A DNA stretch of 64,000 nt from Leuconostoc gasicomitatum LMG 18811 (GCF_000196855.1 NC_014319.1:992001-1056000); one strand, 5' to 3'. Positions 26,167 to 37,000 are shown, counted from the first letter of the stretch. Translations and numbers: made by a program. The notes: generated from the letters alone by a model not told the origin.

Positions 26167-26197
26167 TAAAAAAGCCAACACATATTCATGCTAACTT
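26167..26197 (-). terminator. Terminator of the MccF-like gene operon
   Basis: On the minus strand AGTTAGCA and TGTTGGCT pair with three G-U pairs, followed by a run of T. It lies about 70 bases beyond the stop of the peptidase gene. Confidence 0.6.
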
Positions 26198-26266
26198 TGT
26201 AACCTAGTCCTCAATAATGAGCCAAATTGCTGTAAAAATAAAATATAGCAACTTTGCTTAAAAAAA

Positions 26267-27235
26267 CTATATTTCTTGTACGTTAACCTTAATTTTATCA
26301 CTGCTACTTGCAGTAACCATGATATTTTGGCCCAATGGCACGGTGAATATTGGTTGAGTATGTCCAAAATCTAAATCATATATTACTGGTATTGTTTTTA
26401 AGATTAAAAACTTATCTAAAATAACTCGAAGTTTCTGTTCACTCATTTCATTAACAGTAGGAAATCTGCCTATTACAAGTGCCTTTATATCAGTGTGTAT
26501 TTGTAATATCTGAGCTAACTCACGAGAAAACTCAAGTGGGTCTCCATCTTCTGCTTGTTCAATAAAAACAATTGGACTTTGTGTTTTCGGAAAAAATTTT
26601 GTTCCTGCTTGTAAACAGTATGTCTGACTATTGCCACCAGTTGAGATACCTGTCGCTTGACCATTAGTATACACTTTCCATTTATTTGCCATTGGATTAC
26701 GTGCCAATGACTTGTCAAACCACAAATCACTAATCCAAACATTACTAGGTTTTAATTCAAATGAACTATTTAATGCTGCCTTTAACCACTCTGTTGTTTG
26801 ATATTTTTGTAAATCATCCATCTTGAATGAAGAGTAACATGGTCCATAATAAGTAACCTCATTTGTCATTGCACGAATTGCGTTATGTAGACTAGTTGTA
26901 TCCGAATACCCAAAAAACATTTTTGGATTCAAACGCACAACATTCCAATCAATATGTGGCAATAATTCGTTCGAATTCAACCCGCCGATGGTAGTCATAA
27001 TTGCTTTAACATTTTTGTCACCGAATGCATCGTGAAAGTCCGAAACTCGCGATGATATACTACTAGAATAGAACGCATCGTTTTCAAGAATATGTTTCCC
27101 GAAAGTTACTTTAAATCCTAAGTTCTCTAATCGTTTTTTTGCAATTAAATTGTCCTTAAAACCACCAACTCTCTTTATTGAGGAACTGGGAGATATAATT
27201 CTAATTTCGTCACCTTTTGTTAGATTTAAAGCCAT
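26267..27235 (-). CDS. S66 family serine peptidase (LD-carboxypeptidase / MccF-like)
   Basis: S66 peptidases either trim tetrapeptide stems in peptidoglycan recycling (LdcA) or inactivate microcin C-type peptide-nucleotides (MccF). The nucleophile Ser is in FGYSDTTSLH at about residue 111. The Glu and His of the triad are likely in FIEQAEDGDP and DFGHTQPIFTVPLG. The protein is cytoplasmic, without a signal peptide, and 322 aa is normal. Two adjacent ATG codons exist; the second (27235) has better spacing to a weak GGTGAT. It lies 34 bp after an ABC-2 exporter pair on the same strand, which fits a self-resistance or detoxification unit, but cell-wall recycling cannot be excluded. Confidence 0.85.
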   Translation of the reverse strand: MALNLTKGDEIRIISPSSSIKRVGGFKDNLIAKKRLENLGFKVTFGKHILENDAFYSSSISSRVSDFHDAFGDKNVKAIMTTIGGLNSNELLPHIDWNVVRLNPKMFFGYSDTTSLHNAIRAMTNEVTYYGPCYSSFKMDDLQKYQTTEWLKAALNSSFELKPSNVWISDLWFDKSLARNPMANKWKVYTNGQATGISTGGNSQTYCLQAGTKFFPKTQSPIVFIEQAEDGDPLEFSRELAQILQIHTDIKALVIGRFPTVNEMSEQKLRVILDKFLILKTIPVIYDLDFGHTQPIFTVPLGQNIMVTASSSDKIKVNVQEI

Positions 27236-27272
27236 CATAGATCACCATTTTTCTTTTAACATTAATTATTTA

Positions 27273-28379
27273 TTATACCTTACGATAACGACGCAGTCCA
27301 AAAACATTGGCCACGAGTAAGACAACTATAAATATAATTAGCATCAAAAGTTCAGGTAAAATATTTGCAAAACTTTTCCCATACAAAATAACATCAGTCA
27401 TTGCATTTGAAGCGTACTTCATTGGCAATATGTTGCCAATCCATTGTGCCCAGGTTGCCATAGAATCTAATGGTATAATTCCTGAAAAAATAATTTGTGG
27501 CACAACAATAATAGGAATAAATTGCATCATTTGAAATTCTGAATTTGCCAATGTTGATAGTAGTAATCCAAAAGTTAATGCAACTAAAGCCAGCAATAGA
27601 TTAATTATGAATACATTGAGTATCGAGCCTGTTACTTGGACATTTAATACATAAATGGTGAAAAATACAATTATCGTTGTTTGAATAATAGCCACTAAAC
27701 TATAACTCAAAATATATCCAAAAACTATTTCTGATCTTTTAACCGGTGTGGCGAGTAACCTACCCAGTGTGCCTGAAGTACGTTCTTTGAGTAAAGACAT
27801 GCCTGAAATCAAAAAGACAAATAGGAAAACAAAAAATCCCATAAATATTGGCATTATTGATGAAAAATAAGTTGTATTTTTATTGCCGTAGTTATATGAC
27901 TCTTTTAAATTAACACCATTAGTAGTATTTTTATTATCAGAATTCATGCCAAGTTTTTCTGTCATTTGTTTAAGCGTATCAGCCATTTGAAAAGTTTTTT
28001 CTTGAGTAAATGAAGCGCTCAAAATACGCCTAATCATCGCAGTTTTTGAGGCAGAAGTGTTTGCGTACAACACACTATAATCATCATGTTGATTTTCTTC
28101 GAAAATTGCATCTACTTTTTGATTATCTAACGCTTTTTTAGCTTCTTTTTTATTATCATATTCCTTTACATTAACATGTTTAACATCATTAATAGTAGAT
28201 TTCATAGACCTTTGCACATTAACAACACCTATATTTACAGATGTACTAGTATTAATTGAAAAAACATAATTTAGCAGTGTCAATATTAATACAGGCGCTA
28301 AAAATAGCATAGCTAAAGTTCTCTTATCTCTTATTAATTCTAAAAATATTCGTTTTGAAATAGCTATTGTTCTCCTCAT
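27273..28379 (-). CDS. ABC-2 type transporter permease
   Basis: The 368-aa protein has one span at the N-terminus (about 20-40), a large extracytoplasmic loop to about residue 170, and five C-terminal spans. This is the common layout of ABC-2 exporters (NodJ/DrrB/YhaP type). It pairs with the ATPase gene just upstream, with an ATGA overlap. The substrate is unknown; drugs or antimicrobial peptides are likely for this group. The short distance to the MccF-like peptidase gene points to a joint role in resistance. Confidence 0.88.
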   Translation of the reverse strand: MRRTIAISKRIFLELIRDKRTLAMLFLAPVLILTLLNYVFSINTSTSVNIGVVNVQRSMKSTINDVKHVNVKEYDNKKEAKKALDNQKVDAIFEENQHDDYSVLYANTSASKTAMIRRILSASFTQEKTFQMADTLKQMTEKLGMNSDNKNTTNGVNLKESYNYGNKNTTYFSSIMPIFMGFFVFLFVFLISGMSLLKERTSGTLGRLLATPVKRSEIVFGYILSYSLVAIIQTTIIVFFTIYVLNVQVTGSILNVFIINLLLALVALTFGLLLSTLANSEFQMMQFIPIIVVPQIIFSGIIPLDSMATWAQWIGNILPMKYASNAMTDVILYGKSFANILPELLMLIIFIVVLLVANVFGLRRYRKV

Positions 28380-29098
28380 TTTAACTCACCTTCAGCTTTC
28401 AAAAATACTTTTTCTATGCTATCAACATGATACTGGCTCTCTAAGTTTTGAGGTGAATCGTTGGCTATTAATTCGCCACCTAATAACAGCGCCACACGAT
28501 CAACTAACTCAGCTTCATCCATAACGTGTGTTGTCACTAAAATAGCATGGCCTTCATCGCGCATACGATGGAGTTCTTGCCATATTTGTAACCGTAAAGC
28601 TGGATCACTTCCTACAGTTGGCTCATCTAAAATCAATAATCCGGGATCAGAAATTAAAGCTATAGCCAAAGATAAACGCCTCTTCATGCCACCAGAGAAG
28701 CCAGATACTCTTTTATCTAAATAGTTTTCCAAGGAAACTATTTTAGCAACACGTGTTATCTCTTGTATTAATAACTTTTTGTCAACGCCTTTCATCTCAG
28801 CAAAAAATTCAATATTTTCTTTTGCAGTTAAACTTTCATATAATGAATCTGATTGTGCCATATACCCTAATTTACCTAGAAGCATTCTATTTGGCATTTT
28901 TTCTCCAAATATTGTGGTCAATCCTGAATCTGCTCTTTCAACACCTAGGGCAATGTTTATTAAAGTGGATTTTCCTGAACCTGAAGGACCGATTAACCCA
29001 ATGATTTCTCCTTTTTTGAGCAGCATGTCAATATTTTTTAGAACTTGTTGATTTCCGAAGGATTTTGAAACTTTTTCTACACTAATGACAGTTTGCAT
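28376..29098 (-). CDS. ABC transporter ATP-binding protein
   Basis: All nucleotide-binding motifs are present: Walker A GPSGSGKS near residue 38, signature SGFSGGMKRR near 135, Walker B LLILDEP near 155, and the switch His in TTHVMDEAE near 192. The 240-aa length is standard for drug-exporter ATPases. ATG 29098 has AAGGAG at 7 bases; the alternative ATG 29104 is only one base from it. It is the first gene of a three-gene operon with the permease and the S66 peptidase. No dedicated regulator gene is seen beside it. Confidence 0.93.
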   Translation of the reverse strand: MQTVISVEKVSKSFGNQQVLKNIDMLLKKGEIIGLIGPSGSGKSTLINIALGVERADSGLTTIFGEKMPNRMLLGKLGYMAQSDSLYESLTAKENIEFFAEMKGVDKKLLIQEITRVAKIVSLENYLDKRVSGFSGGMKRRLSLAIALISDPGLLILDEPTVGSDPALRLQIWQELHRMRDEGHAILVTTHVMDEAELVDRVALLLGGELIANDSPQNLESQYHVDSIEKVFLKAEGELK

Positions 29099-29261
29099 AG
29101 TCATTCTCCTTTTGAGTGATTACTCACGACTTTAATAGTAATTGTCTACAACATCCATATAAAAGAGCTGCAGCTTAGTCTTATAGTTTATCATCTCATG
29201 AATCCTCTGTCATTAAAACCATACCAAACTAAATCATGTCGTTTCTATTAAAAAACATAGT

Positions 29262-29304
29262 AAAACCCGATTAGTCGTAGAAAATATAACTAATCGGGTT
29301 TGAT
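29262..29304. terminator. Bidirectional-looking terminator
   Basis: AAAACCCGATTAGT pairs with ACTAATCGGGTTT around a 13-base loop. On the minus strand it ends in TTTTA and closes the Gfo/Idh gene transcript. Confidence 0.8.
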
Positions 29305-29392
29305 TTAAAAAAACAGATAACTGCCATTTTTAGAATAAGGATATGGTTTATTTTGGCCGATGGCGATTGCAGACAAAAAACAAAAATTGTCC

Positions 29393-30355
29393 CTAATTAT
29401 TTGATTGCCATTTAGTTTGAATAGTCTGGAAAATACTAAATACATCGGCAGTCATGTCATTATAAACCTTAATTTGATTTGGATTTTCAATCGCATTCTC
29501 AAAATCTTCAACTTCATATACTAGTGCATCCTCCGTATTTCCGCCTATAATCACCTCACACGTCTTTGTTTCCGTATGATACCAAGTTGCTTCTTGCGCA
29601 CGGGGAAATTCCAGGACACGAATATATCCTTTTGTTCCTGAAATTGTTAATGCTTTGGGCTGTTTTGCCTGCATTGATAAAGAAACAGTAGCTAATTCAT
29701 TTTTTGAATTACTTATAATTGTTGCTGATTGCTCATCTACTCCTGTTTCAAAATAATTGACGAAAGAACTCATATTGTTTGGTTGCTCCGACATAAAATA
29801 GCGGGCTGCTGTAAATGCATAGCCACCAATATCAAGTAGCGCACCACCGGCTAAGTCAGGGTTAAAAAATCTATTTTTAACATCGTAAGGTTTGTGACTG
29901 CCGAAAGTAACATTAATGGTCTTTATATCTCCTAATGCACCTGCTGTTACTAGTGATTTAACTTTTTTAATGAGCGGCATGTGCAATAGAGTCATAGCTT
30001 CCATGATCATTAAGTTTCGATTATAAGCTATATTATTGAGCTCATTTAACTCATCTCGATTGACAACAATAGCTTTTTCTATCAACACATGCTTATCATG
30101 TAGTAAAGCCTGCTTCGTTATCTCAAAATGAGTATTATGTGGCGTCGCAATATATACTGCGTCAACGTGCTCATCTGAAAGAAGTGCTTCTAACTTTATA
30201 AATTGTTTTTCTATATGATATTTATCAGCGAATTGTTGCATTTTGTCAATATTACGTCCGCATACTGCATAAATATTTTTATTTTTCTTCAAAAATGATG
30301 TCGCCATTTCATTAGCTATCGTGCCAGTGCCAATTATTGCCCAATTTAATCTCAT
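29393..30355 (-). CDS. Gfo/Idh/MocA family oxidoreductase
   Basis: These NAD(P)-dependent enzymes oxidise or reduce sugars, inositols or their acids. The N-terminal Rossmann motif is GTGTIAN (residues 9-15), the conserved EKAI segment sits near residue 92, and the C-terminal alpha/beta domain follows. The 320-aa length is usual. AAAGGG precedes the ATG. It lies 93 bp downstream of the GntP permease on the same strand and may be in that transcript, which suggests that it handles the imported sugar acid. The exact substrate cannot be named. Confidence 0.88.
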   Translation of the reverse strand: MRLNWAIIGTGTIANEMATSFLKKNKNIYAVCGRNIDKMQQFADKYHIEKQFIKLEALLSDEHVDAVYIATPHNTHFEITKQALLHDKHVLIEKAIVVNRDELNELNNIAYNRNLMIMEAMTLLHMPLIKKVKSLVTAGALGDIKTINVTFGSHKPYDVKNRFFNPDLAGGALLDIGGYAFTAARYFMSEQPNNMSSFVNYFETGVDEQSATIISNSKNELATVSLSMQAKQPKALTISGTKGYIRVLEFPRAQEATWYHTETKTCEVIIGGNTEDALVYEVEDFENAIENPNQIKVYNDMTADVFSIFQTIQTKWQSNN

Positions 30356-30448
30356 CGTTTTTACCCTTTCTAATATAAAATTAATAGCATCCTCAAAATG
30401 TCAAATATCTGATCGACTACATCTATTCTATGGGGGCGTAACTCATCT

Positions 30449-31780
30449 CTAGAACAAGAATGAAGCTAACCAAACGGAGATTAAACCTGAGACAGATAAG
30501 ACACTTGTTAATGTTGTCCATGATAGTAATGTTTCTTTCAAAGATAAGCCAAAGTACTCTTTAATCATCCAGAATCCTGCATCGTTAACATGATCTGCAA
30601 ATACAGATCCGGCGCCAACCGCTAATACCATCAAAGCTGGATTCACACCCGAAGCCTGAACCATAGGTAATACCAATCCAGCACCCGTTATACCTGCAAC
30701 TGTTGATGATCCAAGACTAACTCTTAAAATAGCAGTGATTAACCATGCGGCAAATATTGGTGATAGATTACTCGTAGCAAAAATTTGAGAAACATAGTTT
30801 GCAATGCCGCCCTGAACAAGAACTTCCTTCAAAGCACCGCCACCGCCAATAATCAAGAGCATCATGGCGATTTGTTTAACAGAATCGGTTAAACTGCCAC
30901 TCAACCGGTCAAGAGTTTGCTTACGTCTAATACCCATAGTGTACAAGGCAAACAACAGAGATAAAATCATAGCAATGTCTGGGCTGCCTACGAATGTTAC
31001 TGCTGTTTTTAGGACACTTTTACCAGCCAACAGTGACTGCACAATCGTGCTCACTCCGATTAAAATAACAGGCATCATCGATGTCAAAATACTAATACCA
31101 ACCCCTGGTGTCTCATCAATATCAAATTCTTTTAAATCGCCAAATATATTTGGCAGCGTCTTGTGATAAGCTGAAGGATATACTTTTTGCAAAAACCAGT
31201 TAAAAAGTGGTCCAGCAATTATAATTGTTGGAATTGATACAACGATACCAATGAGCAATACTTGGCCAATATTTGCATTGAAAATTGCTGTAATTGCTGT
31301 TGGACCAGGATGTGGTGGTAAGAAAGCATGTGCTGTATTTAATGTAGCAGCCATTGGTATACCCAAATACAGCAATGGTATCTTCAACTCATTTGCAATA
31401 ACAAATAAAATAGGTAACAAAACGACCAACCCTACTTCAAAGAAAAGTGCGATACCAACAATGAACGAAGCAATAACTACGGCAATTTGAATCTGTTTAA
31501 CGCCAAACCTTTTTATTAAGGTTTGTGCAATGCGATATCCCCCACCAGTGTCTGAAACTAGTTTACCTATCATGGCACCTAAAGCAAAGACAATGGCCAA
31601 ATGACCTAATTGAGAACCAATACCGGCTTCGATGACAGCAGGTATTTTTTCTGTTGGAATGCCTAAAGACACAGCCAGCAGAACTGCTGTTAGCAATAAT
31701 GCTATGTACGTATTTAGCTTTAATTTAACAATCATGAATATCAATAAAATGATAAATACTAATGTTATTAATAATGGCAT
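30449..31780 (-). CDS. GntP family permease (gluconate or related sugar-acid:H+ symporter)
   Basis: The 443-aa polytopic membrane protein has about 12-13 spans and the family motifs AFLPPHPGPTA near residue 152 and the GAGSVFADHVND segment near 395. GntP-type carriers bring in gluconate, fructuronate or similar acids. A GGAGG site precedes the ATG. The promoter region toward the divergent SDR gene holds three LacI-type palindromes, so import and metabolism are probably repressed together by the LacI protein encoded at 32868-33839 or by CcpA. Confidence 0.92.
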   Translation of the reverse strand: MPLLITLVFIILLIFMIVKLKLNTYIALLLTAVLLAVSLGIPTEKIPAVIEAGIGSQLGHLAIVFALGAMIGKLVSDTGGGYRIAQTLIKRFGVKQIQIAVVIASFIVGIALFFEVGLVVLLPILFVIANELKIPLLYLGIPMAATLNTAHAFLPPHPGPTAITAIFNANIGQVLLIGIVVSIPTIIIAGPLFNWFLQKVYPSAYHKTLPNIFGDLKEFDIDETPGVGISILTSMMPVILIGVSTIVQSLLAGKSVLKTAVTFVGSPDIAMILSLLFALYTMGIRRKQTLDRLSGSLTDSVKQIAMMLLIIGGGGALKEVLVQGGIANYVSQIFATSNLSPIFAAWLITAILRVSLGSSTVAGITGAGLVLPMVQASGVNPALMVLAVGAGSVFADHVNDAGFWMIKEYFGLSLKETLLSWTTLTSVLSVSGLISVWLASFLF

Positions 31781-31801
31781 AATTCAATTCCTCCAAATTT
31801 T

Positions 31802-31921
31802 ACGTAAGCGGTTACGTCATATTTATATTGTAAGCGCTTTCTTTTAAAAAGTCTATACTTGCACATTAATTTTTATAGTAGTACTATACAGGTATAATAT
31901 ATTTTACGTAAGCGCTTTCGT
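31802..31921. promoter_or_regulatory. Divergent control region with three LacI/CcpA-type operators
   Basis: Three palindromes are present: ACGTAAGCGGTTACGT at 31802-31817, TGTAAGCGCTTTCT at 31829-31842, and ACGTAAGCGCTTTCGT at 31906-31921. The last directly follows a TATAAT at 31893-31898 for the SDR gene. The half-site ACGTAAGCG recurs, which points to one dedicated regulator. The middle site also resembles a catabolite-response element. Confidence 0.75.
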
Positions 31922-31958
31922 AAAAAAACAACATTTTTAATTTAAGGAAGAAAACAAC

Positions 31959-32738
31959 ATGACAACAGAAAATTTTTCAATTAATACTTTTAGTCTCACT
32001 GGAAAAACAGCTTTAATTACGGGTGGTGCATCTGGTCTTGGACGATACTACTCTGAAGCATTAAGTTCAGTCGGCGCTAATATTTTAGTTGTCTCGCGTG
32101 ATGAAAGTGGTTGGGCAGAGACAAAACACATTGTTGAATCCTATGGGCGGACCGTTGATTTTCTCAAGTTGGACATCACAAAAAAAGATGCAGCAGATCA
32201 AATTATAAATTTTATAAAAAATAGCAGTCAGACATTAGACATTCTCGTTAATAATGCAGGCATGCAAAAGCGTCATGAATGGCAAAAATTTCCAGATGAG
32301 GATTGGGATGCAGTGATTAATTTGAATTTAAATGCTGTATATCATATCTCTAAAGCTGCGGCACTGCTAATGTCTGAAAATGGCGGCGGAAAAATTATCA
32401 ACATTGGCTCGATGCAGTCTTATCGTGCCGGGAAGTTTATTTTCCCCTATACGGCTAGTAAACATGGCGTTGTTGGTCTAACTAAAGCTTACGCAGATGC
32501 CTTAGCAGTTCATAATATTCAAGTCAATGCCATTGCGCCAGGATATATCGATACACCAATGACCAAAGCATTGCAAGAAGATGAAACCAGGAACAAAGAA
32601 ATTTTGCAACACATTCCAGCTGGACATTGGGCAAATCCTAAAGAACTCATGGGAACAGTGGTATTTCTGGCTAGTCATGCTTCCGACTATGTCACAGGCG
32701 TAACGTTACCAGTTGATGGTGGTTATTTATTACGATAA
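31959..32738 (+). CDS. SDR family oxidoreductase, gluconate/deoxygluconate dehydrogenase type
   Basis: The classical short-chain dehydrogenase motifs are present: TGGASGLG near residue 21 for cofactor binding, NNAG near 98, and the catalytic Ser and YxxxK in GSMQS and YTASKHG near 148-168. Similarity of layout to KduD and gluconate 5-dehydrogenase, and its place opposite a GntP permease, suggest oxidoreduction at the keto-gluconate level. An AAGGAAG site precedes the ATG. The promoter is overlapped by an operator palindrome. A strong terminator follows. Confidence 0.88.
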   Translation: MTTENFSINTFSLTGKTALITGGASGLGRYYSEALSSVGANILVVSRDESGWAETKHIVESYGRTVDFLKLDITKKDAADQIINFIKNSSQTLDILVNNAGMQKRHEWQKFPDEDWDAVINLNLNAVYHISKAAALLMSENGGGKIINIGSMQSYRAGKFIFPYTASKHGVVGLTKAYADALAVHNIQVNAIAPGYIDTPMTKALQEDETRNKEILQHIPAGHWANPKELMGTVVFLASHASDYVTGVTLPVDGGYLLR

Positions 32739-32800
32739 GTCGTTTATAGCGATCGGTACAAGCGCTAGTAAACATGCTTTGCAAATGCTAGAATGAAATA

Positions 32801-32845
32801 GGCTCAGTATTTTAGAGTATGTCTAAAATACTGAGCCTTTAATTT
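32801..32845 (+). terminator. Strong terminator between the SDR and LacI genes
   Basis: A 16-bp perfect stem (GGCTCAGTATTTTAGA with its complement) and 5-base loop is followed by TTTAATTTG. The LacI gene starts only about 25 bases later, so it may be expressed by read-through or from a promoter within this stretch. Confidence 0.85.
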
Positions 32846-32867
32846 GATTGATGGAGACTGTGTAAGT

Positions 32868-33839
32868 ATGGATAAAACTAAAAAATTAACGATCAAAGAT
32901 ATCGCTACTAAAGCAAATGTTTCAACCGCTACAGTCAGTCGTTATCTTAATGGCCAGTTGAATCAAATGTCTGAAAAAACAGCAGCAAAATTAAAAAAAA
33001 TAATTAAAGAAACCGCTTATATTAGAAACTCAGCCGCTGTGCAATTGGCAAAACAAAAATCAAACTTAATTGCTGTTATTGCCTCAAATATTGATGAATA
33101 TTTTTCTTCTGAATATTTCAAGGGCATTGTCTCTATTTTAAGTGCGCAAGGCTATATTGGTGTGCTTTTTGATTCAAACTCAGATAAAATAATTGAATCC
33201 GCTCTGCTAGAATCCGTTTACAACCAAAACTTTGCAGGTTTAATTTTGCAACCATTATCAACTGATCGTCGTTTAATTGAAAAATTTTCCAATAACCATA
33301 TACCAGTTGTCCTAATTGACCGAGATATTGGTAATGGTGAAATTAGTGCTGTCACCACGAATAATTTTCAAGTAACAAAATTTGCAATGACAAGTTTTCT
33401 AGACAAAGGCTTTAAAAAAGTTACGATCATCACAGAGCCTGTTAATGACATATCAACACGTGTTGAAAGAGTTGCAGGCGCTCGCTCAGTTTTTGACCAT
33501 GTCCAACTTATCGAAGTTGATACGGATCATCTTGATCTGGCTGAATTATCTGATAAAATAGATATAAAAAATTCTAAAAATCTTTTATTTGTCTTGAAAG
33601 AACGGCTATTAATTCAATTGATAGCCAACACTGATCTTTTGAATGAAACAACCAGCCAACAAAGATTGACTGGTTTTGTGGATACTAATATTCCTAAATA
33701 CTTAGCACCAAAATATAAATTCATTCAACAATCTCCTTATCTTATGGGTGCAACAGCTGCTGAGATTTTAATGGCTCAATTTTTAGAGCAACAGACTACT
33801 GATATAAAACAAATAGTGATCCCATCACATTTCGAGTAA
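32868..33839 (+). CDS. LacI family transcriptional regulator
   Basis: The DNA-binding helix-turn-helix LTIKDIATKANVSTATVSRY is at residues 6-25, followed by the hinge and a periplasmic-binding-protein-like ligand domain to residue 323. ATG 32868 is preferred (GGAG 11 bases upstream) over a TTG at 32844, because the N-terminus then starts just before the HTH, as in the family. It probably binds the three palindromes between the divergent GntP and SDR genes, responding to a sugar-acid inducer. The C-terminal domain is slightly short but includes the usual core. Confidence 0.9.
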   Translation: MDKTKKLTIKDIATKANVSTATVSRYLNGQLNQMSEKTAAKLKKIIKETAYIRNSAAVQLAKQKSNLIAVIASNIDEYFSSEYFKGIVSILSAQGYIGVLFDSNSDKIIESALLESVYNQNFAGLILQPLSTDRRLIEKFSNNHIPVVLIDRDIGNGEISAVTTNNFQVTKFAMTSFLDKGFKKVTIITEPVNDISTRVERVAGARSVFDHVQLIEVDTDHLDLAELSDKIDIKNSKNLLFVLKERLLIQLIANTDLLNETTSQQRLTGFVDTNIPKYLAPKYKFIQQSPYLMGATAAEILMAQFLEQQTTDIKQIVIPSHFE

Positions 33840-34072
33840 TCTAATTATACTATCTGATTAGACTACTGTTTTATAAGTCACACTTCTATACCAACTTACT
33901 TTGTAGAGTATCACATTTTTAGCAATTGATATCAATGTAACTCATGATCACTTAAAAACGTGAAGCAAAAATCTTTGCGTTTTTTAATTTCTATTCTGAC
34001 ATCATAAAAACCGACCTCTTAGGCAAAATAATTGCGTCTAAGAAATCGATTTAACTGTTACAAATATCCCAT

Positions 34073-37000
34073 TTAAACATTAGGCTGACTGACTTTAGCC
34101 GTGCCGTCACTACCAAAATAACGCCATGCATTATCAGATAATTTTTCAAAATGATCCGTCACCATTGCACCTGAATTAGCATCATAATACCGTGCTATTC
34201 CTTGATTATCAGTAACTGCTCTACCTTTAACTTGATGATAATTATCATCAAAGTAAAGGTTTTGACCATTTATTGTTTGATATCCCTTAACTGCTTGACC
34301 AGTGGCATCAAAATATGCCCATGAACCATCAGCTAACTTTTCAAAACGATTACTGATCATTTCACCAGAATCTGCATCATAAAAGTGTATCTGACCTTGT
34401 TGATTAACAGTTTCATGACCTTTAATTTGGTGAGCATCGTCATCAAAATAAAGCTGTTGTCCCTTAATTGTTTGATATCCTTTAACTGCTTGACCCGTAG
34501 CATCAAAATATGCCCATGAACCATCAGTTAACTTTTCAAAACGGTTACTGAGCATGTCACCAGAATCTGCATCATAAAAGTGACGTATGCCTTGATTGTC
34601 TACCTGTTCATGCCCTTTAACTTGATGATAATTATCATCAAAGTAGAGATTTTGACCCTTAATTGTTTGCTGTCCTTTAACTGCTAACCCGTTAACGCCA
34701 AAGTAAGCCCATGATCCGTCTGCTAATTTTTTAAATTGACTAGTTAACATGTCACCAGAATCTAGCGTAAAGTAGCGTAATTTACCATCTGCATCTGTGA
34801 TAAATTGGTCTTTAACTTGCGTGCCATCCTGATTAAAATACTGTACGTGTTCTTTAACAGTAGACAATCCTCTGGCCATGACACCGTTTTGATCGAAATA
34901 TCGCCAATTCTTATTACTATCCATGAAATAATTGTTAACAGTTTGCTTGCCTTGCTTATTAAAATAATAAACATTACCTTTACTATCTGACAAGTAAGCA
35001 TCTTGCAGTTCAATACCGTTAGGTAAGAAATAATAATTGTCATTATTAATAGTTTGCAATCCATAAAGCATGTATCCGCTTTTATCGAAATAGTACCAAT
35101 TTGATTTTTCATCTTGGATAAAGGTATCTTTGGCCTGATAGCCACTAGTTGAAAAATATGTCATACCTTTATCATCGGAAGCAAAACCTGTGTTAGAAAT
35201 TTGATTCGTTAACTGTTTAGGCAAAAAATCATTGTTTTTATCCGCCGAACTAACTTGAAAATACGAATTAGTAGCCCAATCCTTTAAAACGTAATAGGCA
35301 CCACGACCTTGTATATTGCTACCATTAAAATATTTTGCTGACCATTCTTGTATCTTTTCACTAGGGTCCATAGGCACACCTGTTGAAATTTGATTTGTTG
35401 TAAATAATGAAGGATATAATGACTTAATCTTGTCAAGAAAAGCACCGCCATATAACTTTTGATAGTCACCACCACCAACAGTTTTAGCTGCATAAAGTAT
35501 TTTATTAATCACTGAATTTTCGTTGTAAATCCCAGAATTATTGACACGCTCTGCTGTCACAATTTGTTTACCCGTCAAATTATAAATCTGATCAGGTACC
35601 CAATCAGCCATTACTTTAATTCCTGTGGCATGCAGAGATTTAATAGCATCACGTAATTGATCAACTGTGCCGTACTTTGTTGGCGTATTGAAGCCAAGAT
35701 CATATCGATCAGTAAAAGCATAACCGTTTTGAATAATTGAATCTAAAAAACTACCTTCTGTGCTTGATCGATACTGTGGTGGTAATTCAAAACTGGTAAT
35801 GCCCCAACTTTTGTATAAATCAGTATTTTTGGCAATTAAAACGTTCGCATAATCACTTTCAGTCGTTGGAAAGTACTGAAAATTTGAGAAACCTTCATAA
35901 ATTACTTGTGAATCTAATGCAGCGTTTGAATGAAATGTTTGATTATCTTTGGCATATTTTACATTATCACTACTTGTTCTTGCATCTTGTGTATTACTTG
36001 CATCCACTGGTACCCAGACAGATAAATAACCAGATACCTGTGGATTAGCAACGCCTTGTATGTCAGCCTGATTAAACACAAGTTCACCATTGTCAGTGGT
36101 GTATTTAACCAATGCTTGGTCAACGTCTGCATCAGTTAAATATGTTACAATACCATTCTTGGTTGTCAGTATTGCTGGCCGATAGGCCTGGTTTTTATGA
36201 GCAGCACCCATTTTTAAAATAACTTGGTCGGTTGCGCTTAATTTCAGTTCGGGATTATTGCCTTCAATAACAGCAATGCCCTGTGCCCGTGTGTCAGCCG
36301 TTCCTTTGTCTTCTGCTGTCATAGCGCCTTTACCATAACGAACAGATGTTAGTAAGCCACGATTACCTTGTGTAGCCATACTATTGTCACCCATCATATA
36401 TGTCATAGACATTTTTTGTCCACCCGAAACATACTTCAATCGTGACTGCAATAGCGTATTAATGGCATCATAATATGGTGATTTGTTTGCCATATACTGA
36501 CCGTCATCAGTATATAAATCACCATAATAAACGCGCGGAACAGTGTCTTTATTTGTTAGCAATAATGCGTAAGTACTAGGAATATTAAATTGTGTAAATT
36601 CTTTGTTTGCTTTTAATTGATCAGCATTATAAATTTTAAAAGCTTGTTCCAATTGATCTATTGTTGGGGTTAAACCATCAGAATTGGCATCAATTTTTTC
36701 CTTAATAATTTCAGCAATGACAGTTTGCACCTCACTATCATGTGCCCGTACAAACGAATAGTTAGGTTGTGCTATATTGTCAGTTGAATCTGTGGTACGA
36801 TCAACCAGGCTATTTGTAATCAATGGCTCTAGTCCACTTCGGATAGCAGTACCCTTTTGATCAGTTAGTGGCATTGTCAATGAATATTTTAACGCTAGAC
36901 GTAATTTATTATCCATTGACAATTGGTTATTACCTTGATCTTTAACATATGCTGCATCATTATCACTCCAATCCTCAAGGATTGATAAATGTTGATTGGC

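Larger units (their letters stand above)
25861..26266. other. Gap at the ICE-chromosome junction; holds a short inverted-repeat element
   Basis: No credible gene is seen in these 406 bases. They hold the 76-bp element described separately (26053-26128) and the minus-strand terminator at 26167-26197. The ICE right end should lie here, but I found no direct repeat or tRNA end that would fix it. Confidence 0.5.
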
